Shown here: piece after piece, positions 7,485-16,124 of the stretch
Numbering within the stretch: position 1 is the first letter of the stretch
How the letters are laid out: the number at the start of each line of letters is the position of its first letter
From: Burkholderia mayonis
GTDB taxonomy: Bacteria; Pseudomonadota; Gammaproteobacteria; Burkholderiales; Burkholderiaceae
NCBI RefSeq assembly: GCF_001523745.2
Contig: NZ_CP013386.1
Span: forward strand, 434,001 to 498,000
Length of the DNA: 64,000 bases
Direction: 5' to 3'
The notes under the pieces: generated by a model
Seen by the model: the letters and a program-made list of their open reading frames with translations, nothing else
The model's database searches: none
Told to the model about the DNA's origin: nothing
Made by a program: the position numbers and the translations under genes

Positions 7485-7752
7485 GGCCGTCCGCCCGCCA
7501 CATGCGCGCCTGGCACGTCGCGATCATGTCGACTTCGGACGCGCAGCGCGCCCACGCCGCGCGCGCGACGTGCAGCGCGTCGCTCAGCTCACCGTTGGTT
7601 CGTGGCGCCATCGCCGGCATCGTGCAGCGCGTCACGCTCGCGCATTCGTTGAGCGTAATCGTCGGCGCCGGTGAGGGCGGGGCTTGCGTGCAGGCGCACA
7701 ACGTCGTCAGGCAGAGCGCCAGCAGCCCAGGTGCGCACGGCGGCGTTTTCAT
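7477..7752 (-). CDS. LysC-like o-spanin lipoprotein (Rz1 type)
   Basis: A 91-residue lipoprotein with a short hydrophobic signal and lipobox (LCAC) followed by a Pro-rich stretch, then TLNECASVTRCTMPAMAPRT, as in P2 LysC. LysC is the outer-membrane spanin that with LysB fuses the two membranes during phage lysis. Its 5' part is nested in the lysB reading frame, the normal P2 arrangement. Because lysB is truncated and no holin or endolysin remains, it should be non-functional here. Confidence 0.8.
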   Translation of the reverse strand: MKTPPCAPGLLALCLTTLCACTQAPPSPAPTITLNECASVTRCTMPAMAPRTNGELSDALHVARAAWARCASEVDMIATCQARMWRADGHE

Positions 7753-7850
7753 CGATCAGTCTCCGCAGTTCGTTACGATAGGTCGCGAGCGTCGCGTCGA
7801 CGCCGGCGCGCGCGCGGTCGAGCACCGCCGATGCGCCGTGCGACGTGGCG
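7589..7850 (-). pseudogene. LysB (i-spanin, Rz type), C-terminal fragment
   Basis: The reverse frame encodes YRNELRRLIDENAAVRTWAA, then LPDDVVRLHASPALTGADDY, matching the coiled-coil end and C-terminal motif of LysB. The N-terminal membrane anchor is missing: upstream of about 7850 the frame runs into sequence belonging to another phage gene. This marks a deletion that fused an early phage region to the lysis region. Confidence 0.7.
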
Positions 7851-8021
7851 CGGTTCCGTTTGCACCGACTGGCACTTCGGACAGGAATTGCGCCCGTCCT
7901 CTGCGCGGGATGCAGTGTCGGCGCCAAAGCGCGGCGGCGTACCGGCCTGCGGGCGAGGGAGTTCGGGCAGCCAGGCGCCTTCGTCATCGTCGAACGGAAG
8001 GAAGGGCGGGCGGTCATGCAT
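7773..8021 (-). pseudogene. Truncated phage protein with a single CxxC zinc motif
   Basis: The frame begins MHDRPPFLPFDDDEGAWLPE and contains SCPKCQSVQTEPRH. Phage proteins with such a CPKC start normally carry a second Cys pair at the C-terminus; here that part is replaced by Arg-rich nonsense after about 7850, where lysB sequence begins. It overlaps the upstream small membrane gene by 8 bases. Family naming is uncertain. Confidence 0.55.
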
Positions 8022-8145
8022 GTGCAGTAGCCTCCCGACGAATTTTTCCGGTGTACTGGCGCAGGCACACCGACGTAAGTACGCCAGCTGTAAATACGAT
8101 CACGTAGGCGATCAGGTAGTCGAAGGGTGAAGGATAAGCGGGCAT
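8014..8145 (-). CDS. Small phage-associated membrane protein
   Basis: A 43-residue product, MPAYPSPFDYLIAYVIVFTA followed by GVLTSVCLRQYTGKIRRE, with one transmembrane segment. A GGAG lies upstream of the ATG at 8145, and its end overlaps the start of the next phage gene. No function is known to me; similar short proteins occur in Burkholderia P2-like phages. Confidence 0.55.
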   Translation of the reverse strand: MPAYPSPFDYLIAYVIVFTAGVLTSVCLRQYTGKIRREATAHA

Positions 8146-8336
8146 CACGGCTCCACGGGGAGATTCGCCCGCGCGGGATCGCGCGGGCGGAGCGGGCAGG
8201 CTGCTGCCGTGCTCGGAGAGGTGATATATGTCCAATGCGGTTTTCAATCGCTGCCGTGCTGGCATGCCTTAAAATTCAGGGCAAACCGGCACCTGAGTTG
8301 TCGTGCAGGTACCGACCCACGTTCCAACACAAGCCT

Positions 8337-10739
8337 ATGGCAATCAAGAAATCCGACCTGTACTCGTCCCTCTGGGAGTCTTGCGATCTGTTGCGCGGAG
8401 GGATGGACGCGAGCCAGTACAAGGACTACGTGCTGGTCCTGCTGTTCATCAAGTACGTCAGTGATAAATACGCCGGCCAGCGCTATGCTCCGATCACGAT
8501 CCCGGAAGGCGCCAGTTTCGCGGACATGGTGGCCCTGAAAGGCAAGCCGGACATTGGCGACCAGATCAACAAGAAAATCGTCGGGCCGCTGGCGGCAGCC
8601 AACAAGCTGTCCGACATGCCTGATTTCAACGATAGTGGCAAGCTCGGCACTGGCGCGGAGATGGTCAGACGTCTAACCGACCTGATCTCCGTGTTCGAGA
8701 ACCCCGATCTGGATTTCTCGAAGAACCGCGCTGACGGTGATGACATTCTCGGGGACGCGTACGAATACCTGATGCGCCACTTCGCCACCGAAAGTGGCAA
8801 AAGCAAAGGCCAGTTCTATACGCCAGCCGAAGTCAGCCGCATCATGGCGCAGATCATCGGCATCAGCAGCACGCGAACGAGCAGCGAGACGACCGTGTAC
8901 GATCCGACGTGCGGCTCGGGCTCACTGCTGCTGAAGGTCGGCGACGCCGCGCCCACGTCAGTCACACTGTACGGTCAGGAAAAGGATTCCGCGACCAGTG
9001 GCCTCGCGCGCATGAACATGATCCTGCACGACAATCCCACGGCGCTGATCGGCCAAGGTAATACACTGACCGATCCGAAGTTCAGGGATGGCGACAGGCT
9101 CAAGACGTTCGATTTCGTGGTTGCCAATCCGCCGTTCTCTGACAAGCGCTGGAGCACCGGCCTCGACCCGATCAACGACCCCTACGGTCGATTCGATACG
9201 TTCGGCGTGCCACCGGCCAAGCAAGGCGACTACGCTTACCTACTGCACATTGTCCGCAGCCTGAAATCCACCGGGAAGGGGGCGTGCATCCTGCCGCACG
9301 GCGTGCTGTTTCGCGGTAACGCGGAAGCCGAAATTCGCCGGAACCTCATCCGCTACGGATACATCAAGGGCATCATCGGCTTGCCGGCTAACCTGTTCTA
9401 CGGCACGGGCATTCCGGCGTGCATCATCGTCGTCGACAAGGAAGACGCCCAGGCACGCAAGGGCATCTTCATGATCGATGCGAGCCAGGGCTTCATCAAG
9501 GACGGCCCGAAGAATCGCCTGCGCGAGCAGGACATCCACCGCATCGTGGACGTGTTCAACCGTCAGGATGAAAGCGATCCGCGCTATGCGCGCATGGTGA
9601 GCGTGGCCGAGATTGAGAAGAACGATTTCAACCTGAACCTGCCGCGCTATATCGACAGCAGCGTGGCCGAAGATATTCAGGACCTGAAGGGCCATCTGCA
9701 TGGCGGCATTCCTGACGCCGACGTGGCTGCGCTCGATGACTATTGGGCGATCTGTCCGGCACTGAAAAAGACCCTGTTCAAGCGGAGAACGCCTGGCTAT
9801 TACGATCTCGCAGTGGATAAGGCGGCGATCAAGTCGACGATTCTTCAGCATCCGCAGTTTGCGGCCTTCATCGATGAAATGGGGGCTCACTTCGAGCAAT
9901 GGCGCGCCCGCACTGCGCACACGCTGAAAGCACTGGAACCCGGATTCCATCCGAAGCAGTTGATCGTGGAGCTGGCCGATGGACTGCTGAGCCACTACGA
10001 AGGCAAGCCGTTGATCGACGCCTACGACGTGTACCAGCACCTGATGGATTATTGGGCGGAAACGATGCAGGACGATGCCTACCTGCTGGCGAGCGACGGC
10101 TGGGTGGCCAAGACCTATCGCATCATCGAGACCGACAAAAAGGGTAAGGAAAAGGACAGGGGCTGGACGTGCGACCTGCTGCCGAAGTCTCTCATCGTGG
10201 CGCGATATTTTGCAGCCGAGCAGAAGGCCATCGACGAAACCACCGCCTGCCTGGAGGTGGCCAGTAGCGCGCTTGCCGAGCTGGAAGAAGAGCATAGCGG
10301 TGAGGATCAGGCGTTTGCCGGATATGAAAAGATCAATGCGGTGGCGGTGAAGGAGCGCATAAGGGAGATCGGCGACGATGCCGATGCGGCGGACGAACTG
10401 GCCGTGCTGAAGCAGTGGCAGGCGCTGGCCGACAAGGAAGCGAAGCTGAAGAAAGCGCTGCGTGAGCTGGAAGCTGAGCTGGATGCCAAGGCGTACGCGC
10501 AGTATCCGAAACTCACGGTGCCCGAAATCAAGTCGCTGGTGGTCGATGACAAGTGGCTGGCTGCGCTGTATGCCACGGTCTCAGCTGAGGTCGAGCGTGT
10601 GTCGCAGTCCCTGACCCAGCGCGTGCGTGAGCTGGCATTGCGTTATGAAAGTCCGTTGCCTGGGCTGCTGGATGATGTCGCTGCGCTGTCGGAAAAGGTA
10701 AACGGCCACCTGCTGCGGATGGGGGTGACGTGGAGATGA
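8337..10739 (+). CDS. hsdM: Type I restriction-modification DNA methyltransferase subunit
   Basis: HsdM supplies the N6-adenine methyltransferase of a type I system, working with HsdS for modification and with HsdS and HsdR for cleavage. The 800-residue protein has the N-terminal HsdM_N helical domain (DLYSSLWESCDLLRGG), SAM motif I DPTCGSGS (189-196) and catalytic NPPF (264-267). The last ~300 residues include a long charged coiled coil, making it longer than E. coli HsdM (about 530) and typical of the longer subfamily. I start at the ATG at 8337 (MAIKKSDLYSSL), since upstream in-frame sequence overlaps phage debris. It overlaps hsdS by a few bases. Confidence 0.95.
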   Translation: MAIKKSDLYSSLWESCDLLRGGMDASQYKDYVLVLLFIKYVSDKYAGQRYAPITIPEGASFADMVALKGKPDIGDQINKKIVGPLAAANKLSDMPDFNDSGKLGTGAEMVRRLTDLISVFENPDLDFSKNRADGDDILGDAYEYLMRHFATESGKSKGQFYTPAEVSRIMAQIIGISSTRTSSETTVYDPTCGSGSLLLKVGDAAPTSVTLYGQEKDSATSGLARMNMILHDNPTALIGQGNTLTDPKFRDGDRLKTFDFVVANPPFSDKRWSTGLDPINDPYGRFDTFGVPPAKQGDYAYLLHIVRSLKSTGKGACILPHGVLFRGNAEAEIRRNLIRYGYIKGIIGLPANLFYGTGIPACIIVVDKEDAQARKGIFMIDASQGFIKDGPKNRLREQDIHRIVDVFNRQDESDPRYARMVSVAEIEKNDFNLNLPRYIDSSVAEDIQDLKGHLHGGIPDADVAALDDYWAICPALKKTLFKRRTPGYYDLAVDKAAIKSTILQHPQFAAFIDEMGAHFEQWRARTAHTLKALEPGFHPKQLIVELADGLLSHYEGKPLIDAYDVYQHLMDYWAETMQDDAYLLASDGWVAKTYRIIETDKKGKEKDRGWTCDLLPKSLIVARYFAAEQKAIDETTACLEVASSALAELEEEHSGEDQAFAGYEKINAVAVKERIREIGDDADAADELAVLKQWQALADKEAKLKKALRELEAELDAKAYAQYPKLTVPEIKSLVVDDKWLAALYATVSAEVERVSQSLTQRVRELALRYESPLPGLLDDVAALSEKVNGHLLRMGVTWR

Positions 10740-11986
10740 AGCCGGAGTACAAGCAGACCGAGGTGGGCGATATTCCTGACGATTGGATAGTCACCCGTAT
10801 TGGGGACATCGCAACCGTAAAGGACGGGACTCATCAAACGCCCAGATACGTGCCCGTCGGCATTCCGTTCTACAGCGTTGAGCATGTCACAAGCGGAAAT
10901 TTTGACGATACAAAATTCATTACAGTTGATGAGCATAAGTTCTTGACGCGCTCTTTCCGTATGGAGAGGGGGGATGTCTTGATGACGCGAATCGGTTCCA
11001 TCGGTGATTGCAAGCTAATCAACTGGGACGTTGATGCAAGCTTTTATGTCAGCCTAGCGCTTTTGAAGATTCACGGCGCCTCGTCTGCCTACTTCGAGCA
11101 ATACTCAAAGACACACTCTTTTAAGAGAGAGGTCGAGCTTCACTCTTTGGCGTCGGCGATTCCGCGGAAAATTAATCTGGGGCCTATTTCAGACGTAAAA
11201 GTCGTCCTACCGCCTCCAGCGGAACAATCCGCCATCGCCTCAGCCCTGAGCGACGTCGATGCCTTGCGCTCCAGCCTGGACGCCCTGATCGCCAAGAAGC
11301 ATGACATCAAGCAGGCGGCCATGCAGCAACTGCTCACAGGCAAGACGCGGTTGCCGGGGTTTGAGGGGGAGTGGACGGTGACACGGCTAGGTGATCATGC
11401 GACGCTTATTCGGAACGGCGTGTATAGTCGCGCGGAATTATCCATCGATGGCAGCGTCAAGTATTTGCACTATGGCGATATCCATACTTCCGGGGCTGTT
11501 TATCTAAATCCATCTAAGGCAATCATGCCGTTCCTTGATGCGGACAAAGCTGTTCGCCTTGGACGGCTGGTTAGTGGTGACCTTGTTTTCGTCGATGCTA
11601 CCGAAGACTTGGCAGGTGTTGGCAAGTCGGTGGAGATTGTCGGTGCGGAAGGGACAGAAGTAGTCGCGGGACTGCACACCATCGCTGTGCGTTTCGACAA
11701 AAGAATTCTTGCTGATGGATTTAAGGCATACCTTCAATTCATTCCGGCATTCGGCGCGCATCTGCGCAGTTTGGCTGCTGGGACGAAGGTGCTTTCCACG
11801 AACCGTAGTCACATAGCGAGTGCTGAGATCGCGTTACCGTTCATTGCTGAGCAAGCTGCGATCGCCGAAGTGCTCTCCGACATGGACGCCGAACTGGCCA
11901 CGCTGGAAGCGCGACGCGACAAGACCCGTCTGCTGAAGCAGGGCATGATGCAGGAACTGCTCACGGGCAAGACAAGACTGGTATAG
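10730..11986 (+). CDS. hsdS: Type I restriction specificity subunit
   Basis: HsdS recognises the bipartite DNA target. The protein (418 residues from GTG 10730, or 416 from ATG 10736) has two target-recognition domains, each ending in a conserved helical spacer. The central spacer ends KQAAMQQLLTGKTRL and the C-terminal one LLKQGMMQELLTGKTRL, so the halves are internal repeats suited to domain shuffling. It overlaps the end of hsdM and is followed after 9 bases by hsdR. GGGGG at 10720-10724 is well placed for GTG 10730. Both recognition domains are visibly less G/C-rich than hsdM and hsdR, as expected for exchanged specificity modules. Confidence 0.93.
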   Translation: MEMKPEYKQTEVGDIPDDWIVTRIGDIATVKDGTHQTPRYVPVGIPFYSVEHVTSGNFDDTKFITVDEHKFLTRSFRMERGDVLMTRIGSIGDCKLINWDVDASFYVSLALLKIHGASSAYFEQYSKTHSFKREVELHSLASAIPRKINLGPISDVKVVLPPPAEQSAIASALSDVDALRSSLDALIAKKHDIKQAAMQQLLTGKTRLPGFEGEWTVTRLGDHATLIRNGVYSRAELSIDGSVKYLHYGDIHTSGAVYLNPSKAIMPFLDADKAVRLGRLVSGDLVFVDATEDLAGVGKSVEIVGAEGTEVVAGLHTIAVRFDKRILADGFKAYLQFIPAFGAHLRSLAAGTKVLSTNRSHIASAEIALPFIAEQAAIAEVLSDMDAELATLEARRDKTRLLKQGMMQELLTGKTRLV

Positions 11987-11995
11987 GGGATCCAC

Positions 11996-14900
11996 ATGAC
12001 CGATGAGATCGGTAAGTCAGAAAAAGCCACGCAGAACCGCGTCATCAAGCTGTTCACCGGGCAGTTGAAGTACGACTATCTGGACGACTGGACCGATCGC
12101 GTCGACAACAGCAATGTCGAAGAAGCATTGCTGACTGCATATCTGACCAATGCCGGTTATCGCCCTGCCCAGATCAGTCAGGCCATCTATCGGCTCAAGA
12201 CCGAAGCCAACCACCCGCAGCGCGACCTAAACGCCAACAACGAAGCCGTCTATCAACTTCTTCGCTACGGCATTCCCGTCAAGGTCGAAGGCGACAAGGT
12301 CGCACAGACTGTGTGGCTCATCAACTGGTCGCAGCCAACGCGCAATCATTTCGCGATTGCCGAGGAAGTCACCCTGAAGGGCGGATACGAGCGTCGCCCG
12401 GACATCGTGCTCTATGTGAACGGGATCGCCGTCGGTGTGCTGGAACTGAAAAACAGCCGTGTCAGCATCGGCAATGGCATCCGGCAGAACCTGTCCAACC
12501 AGAAGCCCGAGTTCAATGCATGGTTCTTTAGTACCGTGCAGTTCGTCTTCGCTGGCAATGATTCCGAAGGGCTGCAATACGGCACGACCGGCACGCCGGA
12601 AAAATTCTTCCTCCAGTGGAAAGAAGACGAGGCGGATAACAGCGGTTACAAGCTCGACAAGTATCTGCTCGGGATGTGCAGCAAGGCCCGGCTCATCGAG
12701 CTGATGCACGACTTCGTCCTGTTCGATGGCGGCGTCAAGAAGCTACCGCGCGTGCACCAGTATTTCGGTATCAAGGCCGCGCAGGAACACGTGCGCAGAC
12801 GCCAGGGCGGGATCATCTGGCATACCCAGGGCGCGGGCAAGAGCATCCTGATGGTGCTGCTGGCTCGATGGGTTCTGGAAAACAATCCTCACGCCCGTGT
12901 CGTCGTCATTACTGATCGCGATGAACTCGATAAGCAGATCAAGCGCGTGTTCGAGGACAGTGGAGAGACGATTCACCGCACCAGCAGCGGCCGTGACCTG
13001 ATGACGCGGTTAGGTCAGCCGACACCGCGCCTGCTGTGCTCGCTCGTGCACAAGTTCGGTGCGGGTAAGGGACTCGGTGATGGCGACTTCGATGCCTTCA
13101 TCAAGGAACTCGAGTCACAGCCCGGCAGTGCCGCGGGTGATCTTTTCGTGTTCGTCGATGAATGCCACCGCACGCAAGGCGGGCGTCTGAACCGTGTGAT
13201 GAAGGCGATGATGCCATCGGCCGTATTCATCGGTTTCACTGGCACACCGCTGCTCAAGCGCGACGCCGCGACCAGCCTCGAGGTGTTCGGCAGCTACATT
13301 CATACCTACAAGTTCAGCGAGGCAGTGGAAGATGGGGTCGTACTTGATCTCGTCTACGAGGCGCGCGACATTGATCAGCAGCTCGGCTCCCAGGACAAGA
13401 TCGACAAATGGTTCGAATCGAGGACCAAGCCGCTGAACGACTGGCAGAAAAACGAACTGAAAAAGCAGTGGGGCACGATGCAGCAGGTGCTCAGTTCGCG
13501 CGCCCGCATGGATCGCGTGGTCGAGGACATCATCTTCGATTTCAGCATCAAGCCCCGACTCTCCAGCGAACGCGGCAATGCCATGCTGGTGGCTTCCAGC
13601 ATCTACGAGGCATGCAAGTATTTCACACTATTCCAGAAGACACCGTTCAAGGGCAAGTGCGCGGTCGTCACGTCGTACAACCCGCTGGCCAAGGACGTGA
13701 CGCTGGAAGAAACCGGCGCGAATACCGAGACCGACAAACAGTTCATCTACAACACCTACACCGAACTGCTGAAGGACGTCCAGCCGAAGGCGGGCATGTC
13801 GAAGACCGAGACGTATGAGGAGCAGGCCAAGGCCCGGTTCATCAACGAGCCGGCCGGCATGAAGCTGCTGATCGTCGTGGACAAGCTGCTGACCGGGTTC
13901 GATTCACCGCCCTGCACGTATCTGTATATCGACAAGTCCATGCAGGATCATGGACTGTTCCAGGCCATCTGCCGTACGAACCGGCTGGATACCGCTGACA
14001 AGGATTTCGGCTACATCGTCGATTACAAGGACCTGTTCAAGAAGGTCGAAAACGCCATCGCGGTATATGCGTCTGAGCTGGACCACAGTGCAGGTGGTGC
14101 AGATCCCGAAATCCTGCTCGAGAGCAGGGTCCAGAAGGGTAAGGAGCGTCTGGATGCGGCGCTGGAAGCGCTGGCGCTGCTGGTGGAGAAGGTTGAGCCG
14201 CCCAAGGGCGAGCTGGAACACATCCATTATTTTTGCGGCAATACCGAGATTGGCGACGACCTCAAGGCCCGCGAGCCGCTGCGTGTCGCCTTCTACACAG
14301 GCGTGGTCGGCTTGCTCCGTGCCTATGCGCTCATTGCTGATGAACTGGATGAGGCAGGCTACAGCGCTTTGCAACAAGTCATCATCCGCCAGGACCTGGA
14401 CCAGTATGTGAAGCTGCGCGAGTTGATTCGCCTGGCGAGCGGCGAGACGCTTGATCTCAAGCCGTACGAAGCCGACATGCGCCACCTGATCGACACGTAC
14501 ATCGCGGCCAGCGAACCGCGCAAGATTTCCGAGTTTGAGAACGTCGGTTTGCTCGACCTGATCGTGAAGACCGGCATCGCCGATGCGATCGCGAAGAAAC
14601 TGGGCAGTATGAAGGACCGGCAGTCGGTCGCCGAGGCCATCGAGAACAATGTGCGCAGCAAGATCGTCAAGGATCACCTGACCGATCCGGCATATTTCGC
14701 GAAGATGTCGGCGTTGCTCGATGAGATCATCAAAAAGCGCAAAGAAAAAGCCATCGAGTACGAGGAATACCTGAAACAGATGGCCGACCTCGCGGCCCGG
14801 GTGCACGCAGGCAAGTCGGACGATACGCCTATTGCGCTCGATACGGGGGGCAAGCGCGCGTTGTTCAATAACCTCATAATTGCCAATCGCCGCACGCCGG

Positions 14901-15082
14901 AGCAGGCGCTGGTGTTGTCGCTCGAACTCGATGCGGCCGTGAAGCGCGTGCGCCCAGATGGCTGGCGTGGTGTGCTGCCGCGCGAGAACATCATCAAGCA
15001 AGCGCTGTGGGAGATTCTGAAGGACGATTTGGAAGTCGAGGCTATTTTCCGGGTCATCGAAGCGCAGAAGCAGGAGTATTGA
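11996..15082 (+). CDS. hsdR: Type I restriction endonuclease/translocase subunit
   Basis: HsdR cuts unmodified DNA after ATP-driven translocation. The 1028-residue protein has an N-terminal PD-(D/E)xK nuclease (Asp136 in RRPDIVL, Glu150-x-Lys152 in VLELK), a Walker A loop TQGAGKS near 278-284, a DEAD-like box VDECHR near 387 and a second RecA domain (LLTGFDSPPCTYLYID). The C-terminal helical region ends PENIIK-like and EAIFRVIEAQKQEY, where it contacts HsdM/HsdS. All key residues are present, so the system looks active. A metallopeptidase gene starts 3 bases after the stop. Confidence 0.95.
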   Translation: MTDEIGKSEKATQNRVIKLFTGQLKYDYLDDWTDRVDNSNVEEALLTAYLTNAGYRPAQISQAIYRLKTEANHPQRDLNANNEAVYQLLRYGIPVKVEGDKVAQTVWLINWSQPTRNHFAIAEEVTLKGGYERRPDIVLYVNGIAVGVLELKNSRVSIGNGIRQNLSNQKPEFNAWFFSTVQFVFAGNDSEGLQYGTTGTPEKFFLQWKEDEADNSGYKLDKYLLGMCSKARLIELMHDFVLFDGGVKKLPRVHQYFGIKAAQEHVRRRQGGIIWHTQGAGKSILMVLLARWVLENNPHARVVVITDRDELDKQIKRVFEDSGETIHRTSSGRDLMTRLGQPTPRLLCSLVHKFGAGKGLGDGDFDAFIKELESQPGSAAGDLFVFVDECHRTQGGRLNRVMKAMMPSAVFIGFTGTPLLKRDAATSLEVFGSYIHTYKFSEAVEDGVVLDLVYEARDIDQQLGSQDKIDKWFESRTKPLNDWQKNELKKQWGTMQQVLSSRARMDRVVEDIIFDFSIKPRLSSERGNAMLVASSIYEACKYFTLFQKTPFKGKCAVVTSYNPLAKDVTLEETGANTETDKQFIYNTYTELLKDVQPKAGMSKTETYEEQAKARFINEPAGMKLLIVVDKLLTGFDSPPCTYLYIDKSMQDHGLFQAICRTNRLDTADKDFGYIVDYKDLFKKVENAIAVYASELDHSAGGADPEILLESRVQKGKERLDAALEALALLVEKVEPPKGELEHIHYFCGNTEIGDDLKAREPLRVAFYTGVVGLLRAYALIADELDEAGYSALQQVIIRQDLDQYVKLRELIRLASGETLDLKPYEADMRHLIDTYIAASEPRKISEFENVGLLDLIVKTGIADAIAKKLGSMKDRQSVAEAIENNVRSKIVKDHLTDPAYFAKMSALLDEIIKKRKEKAIEYEEYLKQMADLAARVHAGKSDDTPIALDTGGKRALFNNLIIANRRTPEQALVLSLELDAAVKRVRPDGWRGVLPRENIIKQALWEILKDDLEVEAIFRVIEAQKQEY

Positions 15083-15084
15083 TC

Positions 15085-15807
15085 GTGGAGTTGCGTAATA
15101 GCATCGACCTGGGCGATCTTCAGGTCGATGTGATCAGGAAGGAAATCAAGCATGTCCATCTGAGCGTGTATCCGCCAGACGGTCGTGTGCGGATTTCTGC
15201 GCCCCTGCACATGACGCCCGACATCATCCGCGTGTATGCGATCACCCGGCTGGACTGGATCAGGCGACAGCAGCGCAAACTGCTTTCGCAGGAAAGGGAG
15301 ACGTCCCGTGAATATTTGGACCGGGAGAGTCACTACGTTTGGGGTAAGCGTTACCTGTTGCGCATCGTAGAGGCAGACTCGGCACCCGCCGTGCGGCTGA
15401 AGCATTCCACGCTCGAACTCAGCATACGCCCCGGCAGTGACGCGAGCCGTCGCTGCGAATTGCTTGACGCCTGGTACCGGGACCAGCTTCGTGCTGCCGT
15501 GCCCGCGTTGCTGAAAAAATGGGAGCCGCTTCTGGGCGTAAAAGCCCACCGCGTCCTCGTGCAGCACATGAAAACGCAGTGGGGAAGCTGCAATCCGGTG
15601 TCGGGCAACATCCGCCTGAATACGGACTTGGCTCGCAAGCCATCAGATTGTCTGGAATACATCCTCCTGCATGAACTGCTGCACCTGATCGAGCCGACCC
15701 ATAACGCGCGGTTCCAGTCGTTGATGGATCGGTTCATGCCGCAGTGGCGGCAGATTCGCGACGAGGTGAACCGATTGCCAGTACGGCACGAGCACTGGGT
15801 GTATTAA
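15085..15807 (+). CDS. YgjP/SprT-like M48-superfamily metallopeptidase
   Basis: A 240-residue protein of the DUF45 (WLM/YgjP) metallohydrolase family, with zinc motif HELLHLIEPTHN (HExxH at 196-200) and the preceding KTQWGSC segment typical of the family. Such genes often trail hsdR in type I loci; the role there is unknown. I chose GTG 15085 because AGGAG at 15072-15076 lies 8 bases upstream and the start follows the hsdR stop directly, so it should be the last gene of the hsd operon. Confidence 0.85.
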   Translation: MELRNSIDLGDLQVDVIRKEIKHVHLSVYPPDGRVRISAPLHMTPDIIRVYAITRLDWIRRQQRKLLSQERETSREYLDRESHYVWGKRYLLRIVEADSAPAVRLKHSTLELSIRPGSDASRRCELLDAWYRDQLRAAVPALLKKWEPLLGVKAHRVLVQHMKTQWGSCNPVSGNIRLNTDLARKPSDCLEYILLHELLHLIEPTHNARFQSLMDRFMPQWRQIRDEVNRLPVRHEHWVY

Positions 15808-16124
15808 TGCGTGACGATTGCTGTCGCGACGCTGGATTCATTGCGGTCTGTCGATCCGAATCCAATGCGGCCAACTGAAGCCCTGGCCTGGAAGCTACAG
15901 CAACCTCACTCATCAAGTGGACGCCGATGGGCGACCGGAAGTCTACAGCCGGCGCGACGCCTCCATCGTTCTGGTGGTAACCCGTTCCCTCGTAGCGATT
16001 TCGATGGGATGGTAGAACCTGCCTACAATGACAACCGCGCGTAGCATTCCGATCGACCAATCGATTCAAGCTTGGTCTGCCGGACAACCCGCCCGACCTG
16101 ATGCGCTCACCGAGGAATCCGCCG
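15808..16124. other. Spacer between the hsd operon and the GHKL gene
   Basis: I see no firm gene. A 43-codon frame starting at ATG 16028 (MTTARSIPIDQSIQAWSAGQ) runs to a stop at 16159 and overlaps the next gene; it has no clear ribosome-binding site and may be chance. The promoter of the GHKL gene is probably here. Confidence 0.45.
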
